13,236 bases of DNA from JBCDIQ01 sp039024295 (lineage in GTDB: Bacteria > Bacteroidota > Bacteroidia > J057), in contig JBCDIQ010000137.1 in the NCBI GenBank assembly GCA_039024295.1, positions 1 through 13,236 of the forward strand. The letters run 5' to 3'. The translations under genes and the position numbers were made by a program. This document shows, piece after piece, positions 6,134 to 13,052 of this stretch; position 1 is the first letter of the stretch; every line of letters begins with the position of its first letter. The notes under the pieces were generated by a model, which saw nothing but the letters and a program-made list of their open reading frames with translations, had not been told where the DNA came from and searched no databases.

Positions 6134-6802
6134 ATGAAAACTCATAACATGAAACTCCTAAATCAACACATCATGGCTTTTACAAAAACTACCAGTACAG
6201 CTGCCCAAAAGACTTTTGTATTCATTTTTGCCGTCCTTTTATCCTGGACCAACTACGCCGCTGCTCAGGATATGGCGAATTATCCCCCCTCCCCTATTCA
6301 ACCTACCCCCAATTATACAGACATGGATACCCTAACTGTAAATCTAGCTGAACTCAAACGAGGAACGTGGTCAGGTACAGAAACCAAAAATGCCGAGTTA
6401 ATCGTCGACTTTGTTCAGCACCTTATGAATGATCATGACTTCGATTACATCCGGAAAAACTTCATGAACGCAAGGTACCTGCAGCACAACCGGAACCTCC
6501 CAGATGGTATCGAAGGACTCCTGGCATACGTAGAGCGAATAGCCAAACAATACCCAGAATATACCTATGATGTGAAGCACATTTACGCAGATGGAGACTA
6601 TGTGATGTTTCATTCCCAGGCCACCATCAAAAAGAAACATCGCGGAAACCCCAACAAAGGATTCAACATCATTGATACCTGGAAAATTGAGGATGGACAA
6701 ATCGTTGAACACTGGGATGCCATTCAGCCGATAGATGGATCTGCACGGCTGTTGGTGTGGATGACCGGTGGTAAGGTGCGAAACGGAAACGGGCTTTATT
6801 AA
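6134..6802 (+). CDS. Exported SnoaL-like (NTF2-fold) protein
   Basis: This protein of up to 222 residues carries a signal sequence (core KTFVFIFAVLLSWTNYAAA, cleavage near AAA|QD) and a SnoaL-like domain over the C-terminal 140 residues. The motifs are the helix NAELIVDFVQHLMNDHDFDYIRKNF, then ARYLQHNRNLPDGIEGLLAYV, then DYVMFHSQATI and NIIDTWKIEDGQIVEHWDAIQPI. The 'Y.QHN..PDG..G' and 'D.W.ie.G.I.EHWD' patterns are typical of the group, whose members range from polyketide cyclases to uncharacterised small-molecule enzymes. Export to the periplasm sets this one apart from the cytoplasmic cyclases. In-frame ATGs at 6134, 6149 and 6173 all follow the predicted transcript start; 6173 gives the most normal signal peptide (209 residues in total). 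HxlR control is likely. The substrate is unknown. Confidence 0.82.
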   Translation: MKTHNMKLLNQHIMAFTKTTSTAAQKTFVFIFAVLLSWTNYAAAQDMANYPPSPIQPTPNYTDMDTLTVNLAELKRGTWSGTETKNAELIVDFVQHLMNDHDFDYIRKNFMNARYLQHNRNLPDGIEGLLAYVERIAKQYPEYTYDVKHIYADGDYVMFHSQATIKKKHRGNPNKGFNIIDTWKIEDGQIVEHWDAIQPIDGSARLLVWMTGGKVRNGNGLY

Positions 6803-6831
6803 GCCCCTCTGCCTCTTACAAATATTTCTTG

Positions 6832-6865
6832 AAAGGGTATCGGCCATGCGCTGATGCCCTTTTTT
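6832..6865 (+). terminator. Rho-independent terminator after the SnoaL-like gene
   Basis: A 13-pair stem formed by 6832-6844 and 6850-6862 (GGGTATCGGC against GCTGATGCCC, with two G-T wobbles, extended by AAA/TTT) closes a 5-base loop and runs into TTTTTT (6860-6865). It starts 29 bases after the SnoaL-like stop codon and separates that gene from the dehalogenase. Confidence 0.85.
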
Positions 6866-6918
6866 CATTCTCCAACCAGTTGTGTATAATGAGGTCATTA
6901 TCCCTTACATGCAATCAA

Positions 6919-7827
6919 ATGGAAATCTTATCAGCAGACTTGAGCCGGTTCAACTCCATCAAAGATTTCCCATACGAAGAGAAGTTTGTGGCCCACGAAA
7001 AACTCAACATGCATCATGTGGATGAGGGCGAGGGAGAAACCATCTTGGCTTTACATGGACAACCTACCTGGTGTTACCTCTATCGAAAATTCCTTCCTGT
7101 CCTGAATAATTACCGATTCATCGCTCCCGACCTGATTGGATTCGGTAAATCAGATAAGGTAGTCGGCAGGAAGCATTACTCATTTGATTTTCACTTTCAC
7201 TCCCTGGTCAACTTTATCGACAAACTGGAATTAAATGACATCACCCTGATCGTTCAGGACTGGGGGGGACTTTTGGGCCTGAGCTTGTTGGGAGAATACC
7301 CAGAACGATTTAAGCGAGTAGTCATCCTGAATACCTTCCTTCCCAAGGGTAGGAAACTCCCGTTTGCCTTCCGTCTTTGGCAGTGGTATGCCCTGTACCA
7401 CCCTTTTTTGCCCATTGGGAAAATCGTGCAGTTTGCTTCCCATCAGCAATTATCTAAAGAAGTACTTGATGCCTATGATGCCCCCTTTCCCACCAACAAA
7501 CATAAATCCGGTGCCAGGGCCTTTCCTTTGCTTGTCCCCTCCAACCCAACAGACGAAGGGGTAGTGAGAATGAATAAGGCCCGCAAAGTATTGTCAGAAT
7601 GGGATAAACCGGCACTTATCCTGTTTTCAGATAAAGACCGGGTGTTCAGCGGGATGGAAGGATTCTTTTACAGATTAATTCCGACCAGCAAGGACCAACC
7701 CAAAATCACCATTACTGATGCAGGGCATTTTTTGCAAGAAGAGAAAGGAGAAGAAATTGCGGAATACATTGACCAGTTTATTCGGGATGAGTTGAGAGAA
7801 GGGCAAGGGAGATCCTCCTTTACATAG
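6919..7827 (+). CDS. Haloalkane dehalogenase, DhlA-like (HLD-I type)
   Basis: Haloalkane dehalogenases hydrolyse carbon-halogen bonds to give an alcohol, halide and proton, in the cytoplasm. This 302-residue alpha/beta-hydrolase has the expected residues: oxyanion loop HGQPTW (46-51), nucleophile Asp114 next to the halide-binding Trp115 (VQDWGG), acid Asp240 (SDKDRVF) and base His270 (DAGHFLQE). The stretch PDLIGFGKSDK and the cap-domain segment AYDAPFP...SGARAFP closely follow Xanthobacter DhlA. The second halide-binding Trp is probably Trp154 or Trp156 in the cap. Start: ATG at 6919. Longer readings from 6829 or 6889 would begin in or just after the terminator and add unrelated residues. 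No signal peptide is present. The natural substrate is unknown, and related hydrolases acting on other esters or epoxides are the alternative, though the Asp-Trp pair favours dehalogenation. Confidence 0.85.
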   Translation: MEILSADLSRFNSIKDFPYEEKFVAHEKLNMHHVDEGEGETILALHGQPTWCYLYRKFLPVLNNYRFIAPDLIGFGKSDKVVGRKHYSFDFHFHSLVNFIDKLELNDITLIVQDWGGLLGLSLLGEYPERFKRVVILNTFLPKGRKLPFAFRLWQWYALYHPFLPIGKIVQFASHQQLSKEVLDAYDAPFPTNKHKSGARAFPLLVPSNPTDEGVVRMNKARKVLSEWDKPALILFSDKDRVFSGMEGFFYRLIPTSKDQPKITITDAGHFLQEEKGEEIAEYIDQFIRDELREGQGRSSFT

Positions 7828-7894
7828 ATTTCCGAAGTACCTTTAGGCTTGAAACAGCATAGGTACCTCATGCATTTTGACACAAGTTCGACAG

Positions 7895-8338
7895 ATGAAA
7901 ATACTGATTTACCTGCTCTCCTTGATACTCGGTGGATTTATCTACTTTTTATTTGCCTCCTATGTTGCTGTTTCCTCTGGACTAAGTTCCGCTGGGCCAT
8001 TGGTTTGCGTTGGATGTGCCATTTTGGTTTTCGGGTTTTTAAGTTGGTTTCATATGTACAAGCCCAGAACAGGAGCAATCCTGTTGACACTAGCAACGCT
8101 GGGGATGTACTTTTTTTGGCCAATTCATCTACTTATAGAATATGTTGGAGAATCTGCATTCAAGCCCGCCATTACAGAATTTTTCACACCTGCTATTTTA
8201 GGGGTTCTGGTAATAGGGTTAGTTTGGAAAAGCCAAGATTCAAAGTTGAATAAATGGGTTAAATTGGTGTTAGCCATTCCTCCCTCAATGATTGGACTTT
8301 TTGTTCTTGGGTATTCCGCAGTCAAACTGATAGGATAG
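7895..8338 (+). CDS. Small polytopic membrane protein, unknown function
   Basis: This 147-residue, very hydrophobic protein has four or five predicted membrane segments: about 3-26, 33-52, 60-82, 96-111 and 121-143. Loops are short; the basic stretch KPRTG (56-60) and KSQDSKLNK (112-120) would face the cytoplasm. I chose the ATG at 7895, which begins directly with the first membrane helix (MKILIYLLSLILGG); a TTG at 7877 would add TQVRQ ahead of it. It begins 67 bases after the dehalogenase stop. A second reading frame overlapping it at 7849-8253 is less convincing because it mixes many Cys, Arg and Trp and lacks a normal start. I recognise no family. Confidence 0.7.
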   Translation: MKILIYLLSLILGGFIYFLFASYVAVSSGLSSAGPLVCVGCAILVFGFLSWFHMYKPRTGAILLTLATLGMYFFWPIHLLIEYVGESAFKPAITEFFTPAILGVLVIGLVWKSQDSKLNKWVKLVLAIPPSMIGLFVLGYSAVKLIG

Positions 8339-8436
8339 ACGCGTCTGCCAGGCCTACTTTAGGATATGGAAAGCCTTCATTTGCCTCTTGTTGTTGGTCA
8401 ATTCCTTGTACCCCTTTTTTCAACTCATAACGAACA

Positions 8437-9177
8437 ATGAAACTATTCAGAAAAACCCGGCAGAAACTCCTGAGTGAAAAAAAGGTCTCCAATTACCTGG
8501 TGTATGCTCTGGGAGAAATTGTGCTGGTAGTGATCGGGATTTTAATTGCCATTCAAATAAACGATTGGAACAGAGACCGAGAATTAGATCAGGAAGAACT
8601 CAAAAGTTACAAACTGATTATCGCTGATTTAAAGAAGGATTCAACGCTTTTCAAAGCGTATCAAGGCCATTATACCAAGTATATGGACACCTATTTCCTT
8701 ATGAATCACCTTCGAAAGAGCCAAGGCTCATTTAAAAATACCCTACCAGATTTTCTCGTAAGTGTGGTAGAGTTCAACCCCGTTACCCAGAAGAATCACC
8801 AAATCTACATTGAAAAATACAGGAACGCCCAGATCCGCGACCTGATCAATACCTATTTCCGAAGGCTCAACCAGGCAAATCAGGCTACTGAGGAATTCAA
8901 CCGATTGATCACCGAAGAAAGCAGGCCATTTTTACTACAGGAAAATGACACCTTCAACAATAAGGTGGTTTTTGACGACACAGACAGGACTTTTCCTCCC
9001 TTAAGGGGCATTTCGGCACTTGACACCACAAAATTAAAGGGGGTTTTCAGCCATCAGGATTTTTTACCCATTTTATCCTCTCTTCGAATGTCCTTGGGGT
9101 TTTACCTGACAAGCCTGGAATTTGCCATGGTCGAAAACCATAAATTGATCAAAAGCCTGGAATCGAGTTTAGAATAA
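8437..9177 (+). CDS. DUF6090-type membrane protein
   Basis: This 246-residue protein has the hallmark N-terminus of a large Bacteroidota family: a short basic segment (KLFRKTRQKLLSEKK), then YLVYALGEIVLVVIGILIAIQINDWN (about 20-44), which is one membrane helix ending in a conserved Asn-Asp-Trp-Asn. A long alpha-helical domain follows (LDQEELKSYKLIIADLKKDS onward), probably outside the cytoplasm, with a hydrophobic patch near the C-terminus (SLGFYLTSLEFAMV). Genes of this family often occur in tandem arrays; this one is single here. No activity is known. The start at 8437 is the conserved family start. It stands 98 bases after the preceding gene with no terminator visible, so co-transcription is possible. 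Confidence 0.88.
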   Translation: MKLFRKTRQKLLSEKKVSNYLVYALGEIVLVVIGILIAIQINDWNRDRELDQEELKSYKLIIADLKKDSTLFKAYQGHYTKYMDTYFLMNHLRKSQGSFKNTLPDFLVSVVEFNPVTQKNHQIYIEKYRNAQIRDLINTYFRRLNQANQATEEFNRLITEESRPFLLQENDTFNNKVVFDDTDRTFPPLRGISALDTTKLKGVFSHQDFLPILSSLRMSLGFYLTSLEFAMVENHKLIKSLESSLE

Positions 9178-9674
9178 GGTTGGAACTCTGATAAATTCTG
9201 TAGGTGAAAGGGATGCTGTCATAAGTACTGCAAGTGGAATACCTATTTTTAGGCTGCTGTTTTCATCTTCAGATTCCTCGACTTCGCTACTTATGAAAAC
9301 TCTTGCAACTAGCTACTTATCAGGGCTTAATGAGATTGATAGAATTGAAACTTGGAATGGAAAGTTATGATGTGGTACTTTTTCAATCGTCAAAAATTAC
9401 CCAAAAGACTCCCCCAAACAAACGCTTCCCCCCGCAACCCATTGCCGCCCCCGCAGTTTGGGGAGGCCAACGCGCGTGTTTTTCTGCGAAAATTTGGGCA
9501 GGGAAGGTGAAATCGGCGTGATTACCCGATCCTGTTTCCTTTTGTCATCTCTACAACAGTAGCACCCCAGCGGTATCCCTACTCGGAAAGACAAACTTGG
9601 GTTTTGGTTTTCAGCGTCAATAGGAACCCTATCTACCTCCACACAGGTGATGTCATGTGGAGTTTATACGCCGC
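9178..9674. other. Gene-free interval with a G+C-rich patch
   Basis: The 497 bases between the DUF6090 gene and the end of the convergent barrel gene hold no convincing gene. Reading frames of 72-81 codons on both strands around 9303-9642 have low-complexity, non-protein-like translations. The patch 9421-9480 is 68% G+C (41 of 60 bases), well above its surroundings, and is bracketed by CCCCAAAC (9412-9419) and GTTTGGGG (9456-9463). Further right, TTTGTC (9541-9546) and GACAAA (9590-9595) are inverse ends around an inner CTAC/GTAG hairpin. This may be a dispersed intergenic repeat. No T-run terminator for either convergent gene stands out. Confidence 0.4.
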
Positions 9675-10841
9675 TTAAAAAGCCTCTCCAATAAACAAAT
9701 AGTACCCTAGCCCTTCGCTGGTAACAGCCAGGTCAAACCGGGTGAAGATGTCCTTCTCAGGAAATAACAAAAAACGTAGCCCCGCACCTCCAGCCCCAAC
9801 AAAGTTACTCAGGTTCAGGTCAGGCACACTGGGTGCAACGCCTCCTGCGCTGGCAAACACCGTAGCCCCAAACCTCTTGCTAAAGGGCAGCGGCAAAAAG
9901 CGGTATTCGATTTGGGTAGCCAGCAAGACATTGTCCCGATAACGCCCGAGGTAATACCCGCGCATCAGGCTTTCTCCTCCCATCAGTGCCAGCTGGTTAA
10001 ACGGGACTTCGCTTCCCTGGTCCTCCAAAACGAGGTTCGCCAAGAACTGATAAGCCAGAACCTGTTTTTTGGTGGTGGGCAGGTAATAGCGCGCATCTAA
10101 AAAGTAGTTGGTAAAGGAAAAATCACTGCCCCAGGCATCGTCGTAATGAAGGAACCCAGCCTCTGCAAAGATTCCTTTTCGGGCATTGAGTACGTTATGG
10201 CGTTCGTCAAAAACGACCCCGATTCCGATTCCATAATTGGTGGAACCACTGCTGCCTTGCGGACGAACAAAAGGCGTACTCGTCTTTTCATTAAAAGTTA
10301 CCCCCGAAAGTTGGGTGAAGTCCAGTTCCAATCCTGCGTATAAGCTTCCTTTAATTTGGCGAAGCAGCCTTTCCCGAATGGCTATCGAAAAGCCATCCAC
10401 CTGCGCAATGGCATCCTCCGGGGTATTCACCCCTATGCCGTAATACAGCAGGGGAAACTGTTGTATCCGAATTTTTCCCAGTGAAAAGTATTTGTTTTTG
10501 TCTGTGTAAAGCGCGTGATCCAGGAACAGTCCATACTGGCTTTCCAGGGTCAAAAAGGTAAATGCGCTGACTTCACTCAGTCTGTTGGCGATATCTCTGT
10601 TTGCATAATACACATACAAGGCACTCGCCCCAAATTCCCAGCTGGTTTCGGGGGTAAAGGAAATCACCGGATAGGCAATAAACTTGGGTTTGGTAGAAGC
10701 GGTCGTATCGTTAAAATACTTATTGAAGGTTTTTTTAGCCCACTTGTACACCTGTGCCTGAGTGGTAGCCTGGAGGATAAAAAACGCACCGAAGAACACA
10801 ATTACCCTGTACAGGCAATTTCGATTTAGTAACTGATTCAT
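9675..10841 (-). CDS. Omp85/surface-antigen D15-type outer-membrane beta-barrel
   Basis: This 388-residue protein has a signal peptide (1-30, ending TTQAQ), a short periplasmic stretch and then alternating beta-strands up to a C-terminal phenylalanine (YYLFIGEAF), the signal for insertion by the BAM complex. Family marks of the BamA/TamA C-terminal barrel are the VVFDERHNVLNARKGIFAEAGF strand pair (209-230) and the loop-6 motif LMGGESLMRGYYLGRYRD (286-303), with Arg294-Gly295-Tyr296 in the (V/I)RGF position. No POTRA domains are present, so it is not BamA itself; short forms like this are common in Bacteroidota and their cargo is unknown. I chose the ATG at 10841; a GTG at 10844 adds one residue. 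It is alone on the minus strand, convergent with the DUF6090 gene and divergent from the small gene at 10955. Confidence 0.85.
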   Translation of the reverse strand: MNQLLNRNCLYRVIVFFGAFFILQATTQAQVYKWAKKTFNKYFNDTTASTKPKFIAYPVISFTPETSWEFGASALYVYYANRDIANRLSEVSAFTFLTLESQYGLFLDHALYTDKNKYFSLGKIRIQQFPLLYYGIGVNTPEDAIAQVDGFSIAIRERLLRQIKGSLYAGLELDFTQLSGVTFNEKTSTPFVRPQGSSGSTNYGIGIGVVFDERHNVLNARKGIFAEAGFLHYDDAWGSDFSFTNYFLDARYYLPTTKKQVLAYQFLANLVLEDQGSEVPFNQLALMGGESLMRGYYLGRYRDNVLLATQIEYRFLPLPFSKRFGATVFASAGGVAPSVPDLNLSNFVGAGGAGLRFLLFPEKDIFTRFDLAVTSEGLGYYLFIGEAF

Positions 10842-10954
10842 CACCGGTAAAATTAAGAGAGGAAATCAAAATACCTCGTATTAATATCCTGATCTGATGG
10901 GTATTTTTCACCGTTGATGGTTTTTTCGAATTAAAGCCATGAAGGATATTTGAG

Positions 10955-11122
10955 GTGTTGGTATTTCTACTCCTCACCTATTGCTGTTATTGGCTGTATC
11001 AACGCTTAGCCCCAGATCATCCAACATCAAAGGTAAGAGATTTCTTTCTTGCTGGCCGCGAATGGGAACCTATTTTGAAATCAACGAGTATTCTGGAGCA
11101 GATCAAAGAATATGAAAGATGA
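10955..11122 (+). CDS. Short membrane protein, start apparently frameshifted
   Basis: From GTG at 10955, 55 residues read as a typical single-pass protein: a hydrophobic segment (VLVFLLLTYCCYWLYQ), then a charged tail (RLAPDHPTSKVRDFFLAG, then REWEPILKSTSILEQIKEYER) and TGA at 11120. The ATG 16 bases upstream (10939) is one base out of phase: it gives only MKDI and a stop. Removing one G from ATGAAGGATATTT would give MKIFEVLVF, a perfect-looking start and a 60-residue protein. So either the gene uses GTG (or TTG at 10958) or a one-base insertion has disabled it. It stands 82 bases before the beta-lactamase-fold gene on the same strand. I recognise no family. Confidence 0.45.
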   Translation: MLVFLLLTYCCYWLYQRLAPDHPTSKVRDFFLAGREWEPILKSTSILEQIKEYER

Positions 11123-11203
11123 TTTAATCCAATCACCCGACTAGATTGCATGGATAACAGGTTATTAGAATTAACCGAAACCCTAAACCTGTATCTTTCC
11201 CCC

Positions 11204-12235
11204 ATGAAAGGTCCTCTTTTCCTGTTCGTATGTTTCGTTTCCATTTCCATTTCTCTATCTGCCCAAAAGCCTAATACTTCCAAGCTGGACAAGGTTCTGG
11301 AAAAACTCGAACAGCGAAACCAGCTGATGGGAAGCCTTGCCTTTTCAAAGCAGGGCATCTCTACCTACGCAAAGGCTTTCGGCTATTCAGATATTGGTTC
11401 GAATGCCCAGGCGGATACCCTGACCCAATACCGCATTGGCTCCGTATCCAAAATGCTCACTTCAACGATGGTCCTTCAGTTGGTTTCCGAAGGGAAACTC
11501 CAGTTGAGCGATTCCATTGCCCAATTTTTTCCTGACTGGCCCAATGCCAATACCATCACAATTGAGCATATACTCCGCCATGAATCGGGGATTTTCAACT
11601 TTGGGACTTCCTCAAAACCCATAACTGCTAGCCCCCAGAGCCGTGAGGAAATCATCGCCGTATTTGAACAGGCACCTGTTGCCTTCGCTCCTGGCACACA
11701 GGTAGACTACAACAACGCCAACTACGTGGTGCTTAGCCTGATCATTGAAGAAATTGATCAGAGATCTTTTGCAGAATCCTTACAGGACCGAATTTTGACC
11801 CCGCTTTCCCTTAATCGTACCCATGCAGGTGGACCGATTCAGACAGGGTGCAACGAAGCCCATTCCTACTTCTGGAAAAACCAATGGATCAAAAACAGGG
11901 ATAACTACCATCCTAGTTTGCTGGGGGCAGGGGCCCTGGTGAGTACCCCAAAAGAGTTGAATGTATTTCTGCATGCCTTATTTACACAAAAACTGTTGCC
12001 AGCGGCTCAGCTTAAACGTATGATGACCCTCAAGGAAAACATGGGAATGGGGCTTTTTGCCTTTCCCTTTTACGGCAAAACAGCTTACGGCCATTCAGGT
12101 AATATTGATGCCTTCGAAAGTTTCGCGGTGTACTTTCCAGCAAATCAGGTGAGCTTCAGCCTGTGTCTGAATGGCAATCGAAAGGAGGTGAATGAGGTAT
12201 TGATCGCTTGTCTGCGCGCTTATTTTGGAAAATAA
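11204..12235 (+). CDS. Exported serine beta-lactamase-fold hydrolase (class C/PBP-like, family VIII esterase type)
   Basis: This 343-residue protein has a signal peptide (MKGPLFLFVCFVSISISLSAQ) and a full serine-transpeptidase-like fold. The active-site motif SxxK is SVSK (Ser80 to Lys83), the second is Tyr169-Asn-Asn171 (DYNNANYVVL), and the third, HSG (297-299), replaces the KTG of true beta-lactamases. The stretches IEHILRHESGIFNF and GALVSTPKELNVFLHALF are typical of the broad 'serine hydrolase' group (Pfam Beta-lactamase), which includes D-aminopeptidases, esterases and peptidoglycan enzymes. HSG in place of KTG and the Bacteroidota context favour an esterase or peptidase role over antibiotic resistance. 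I chose the ATG at 11204 because the signal peptide begins there; an ATG at 11150 would put 18 extra residues ahead of it. The location is periplasmic. Confidence 0.88.
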   Translation: MKGPLFLFVCFVSISISLSAQKPNTSKLDKVLEKLEQRNQLMGSLAFSKQGISTYAKAFGYSDIGSNAQADTLTQYRIGSVSKMLTSTMVLQLVSEGKLQLSDSIAQFFPDWPNANTITIEHILRHESGIFNFGTSSKPITASPQSREEIIAVFEQAPVAFAPGTQVDYNNANYVVLSLIIEEIDQRSFAESLQDRILTPLSLNRTHAGGPIQTGCNEAHSYFWKNQWIKNRDNYHPSLLGAGALVSTPKELNVFLHALFTQKLLPAAQLKRMMTLKENMGMGLFAFPFYGKTAYGHSGNIDAFESFAVYFPANQVSFSLCLNGNRKEVNEVLIACLRAYFGK

Positions 12236-12281
12236 ATCCCCAGTCAATATTCTGACGCTCAGCACCAGTAGGCCCGTAAAA

Positions 12282-12297
12282 ATTAATCTAGGTTAAT
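12282..12297. promoter_or_regulatory. Small palindrome upstream of the DoxX-like gene
   Basis: ATTAATCTAGGTTAAT pairs with itself in 7 of 8 positions. It lies 47 bases after the hydrolase stop and 160 bases before the DoxX-like start. It could be a binding site, but no promoter box beside it supports this. Confidence 0.2.
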
Positions 12298-12456
12298 GCA
12301 AAAGGGGGGAAATACCCGCATGTTTGCCTCATCTCCAGGTAATCGCCTACATATCATCATTTTCTCCTGCCCGTTTCTGAGCTTAAAATTCTTGTTTTGA
12401 AGAGATGATATTTAACTCGAAATAACCCATTAGAACACTCAACCTCATTCAAGATT

Positions 12457-12816
12457 ATGAAACGAAACAACATCTTTTACTGGGTATTTACCGGACTGTT
12501 TTCGCTGTCCATCCTGGCTGGGGCAGCCATGTACATTTTCAAGCATGACCTCGCCACCACAAACTTCACCAAGCTGGGATTTCCCACCTGGATCATCTAT
12601 CCGCTAGCTGTTGCCAAAATAACAGGCGTCATCGCCATCCTCCAGCGAAAAAACCGAACCATTACCGAATGGGCCTATTCTGCGTTTTCCTTTAATCTCC
12701 TCCTTGCAGCCGGAGCGCATCTGGTAGTCGGGGATGGAGAGGCAGGAGGGGCCATCTTTGTGCTAGGGTTGATGATCGGGTCCTATATCTTTTCTCGGAA
12801 GGTTGCGTGGGGGTAG
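12457..12816 (+). CDS. DoxX-like small membrane protein
   Basis: This 119-residue protein has four membrane helices at about 7-27, 44-62, 74-91 and 95-113 and the pattern of the DoxX-like family: YWVFTGLFSLSILAGAAMY, then FTKLGFPTWIIYPLAVAKITGVIAIL, then ITEWAYSAFSFNLLLAAGAHLVVGD. The 'LG.P', 'KI.G' and 'EWAY' positions are the conserved ones. The family is linked to quinol oxidation (archaeal DoxD/DoxX) and redox stress, but most small bacterial members are uncharacterised. The start ATG at 12457 begins with KRNN just before the first helix. The next gene on the same strand encodes an AraC-family regulator, a pairing often seen when the regulator controls the membrane protein, though here the gap is 236 bases. 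Confidence 0.88.
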   Translation: MKRNNIFYWVFTGLFSLSILAGAAMYIFKHDLATTNFTKLGFPTWIIYPLAVAKITGVIAILQRKNRTITEWAYSAFSFNLLLAAGAHLVVGDGEAGGAIFVLGLMIGSYIFSRKVAWG

Positions 12817-13052
12817 AGGAGTGTTTTTCAGAAATTTAGCGGAGCCTTCACACAGATGACGCTTGTCAATTTTAAGGCTAGAATAGGTCATGTAGGAGTT
12901 TATCAACAGAAAAGGCGAAACGAGGTTGCTTTTTTTACTTGAATTCGTCCTGCTCTGGTTTTTTTGTTCGAGGAAAAGCTATACTATGAGAGAAATAGTT
13001 AGGGCATTGCTACATTCATGATATTTTATGGCATTGGAAATTACAATTCAAG

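Noticed and set aside
7837..7866. GTACCT/AGGTAC inverted repeat downstream of the dehalogenase
   Set aside because: Only six pairs with an 18-base loop and no T-run; expected by chance.
7849..8253. 134-codon frame overlapping the small membrane protein
   Set aside because: It is out of frame with the clean multi-helix protein at 7895-8338, begins with TTG, and reads as a scramble of Cys, Arg and Trp typical of an off-frame translation of hydrophobic codons.
9303..9642. Frames of 72 and 81 codons on opposite strands in the gene-free interval
   Set aside because: Low-complexity translations, no recognisable motif, and they lie over the G+C-rich patch that keeps frames open by chance.
11204..12235. 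Beta-lactamase resistance gene
   Set aside because: The third motif is HSG rather than KTG and the sequence fits the broad serine-hydrolase/esterase group, so a resistance role is not supported.
12836..12945. Possible terminator or short gene after the DoxX-like gene
   Set aside because: The AAAGGC...GCTTTTT pairing is too short and mismatched, and the 27-codon frame there has no distinguishing feature.
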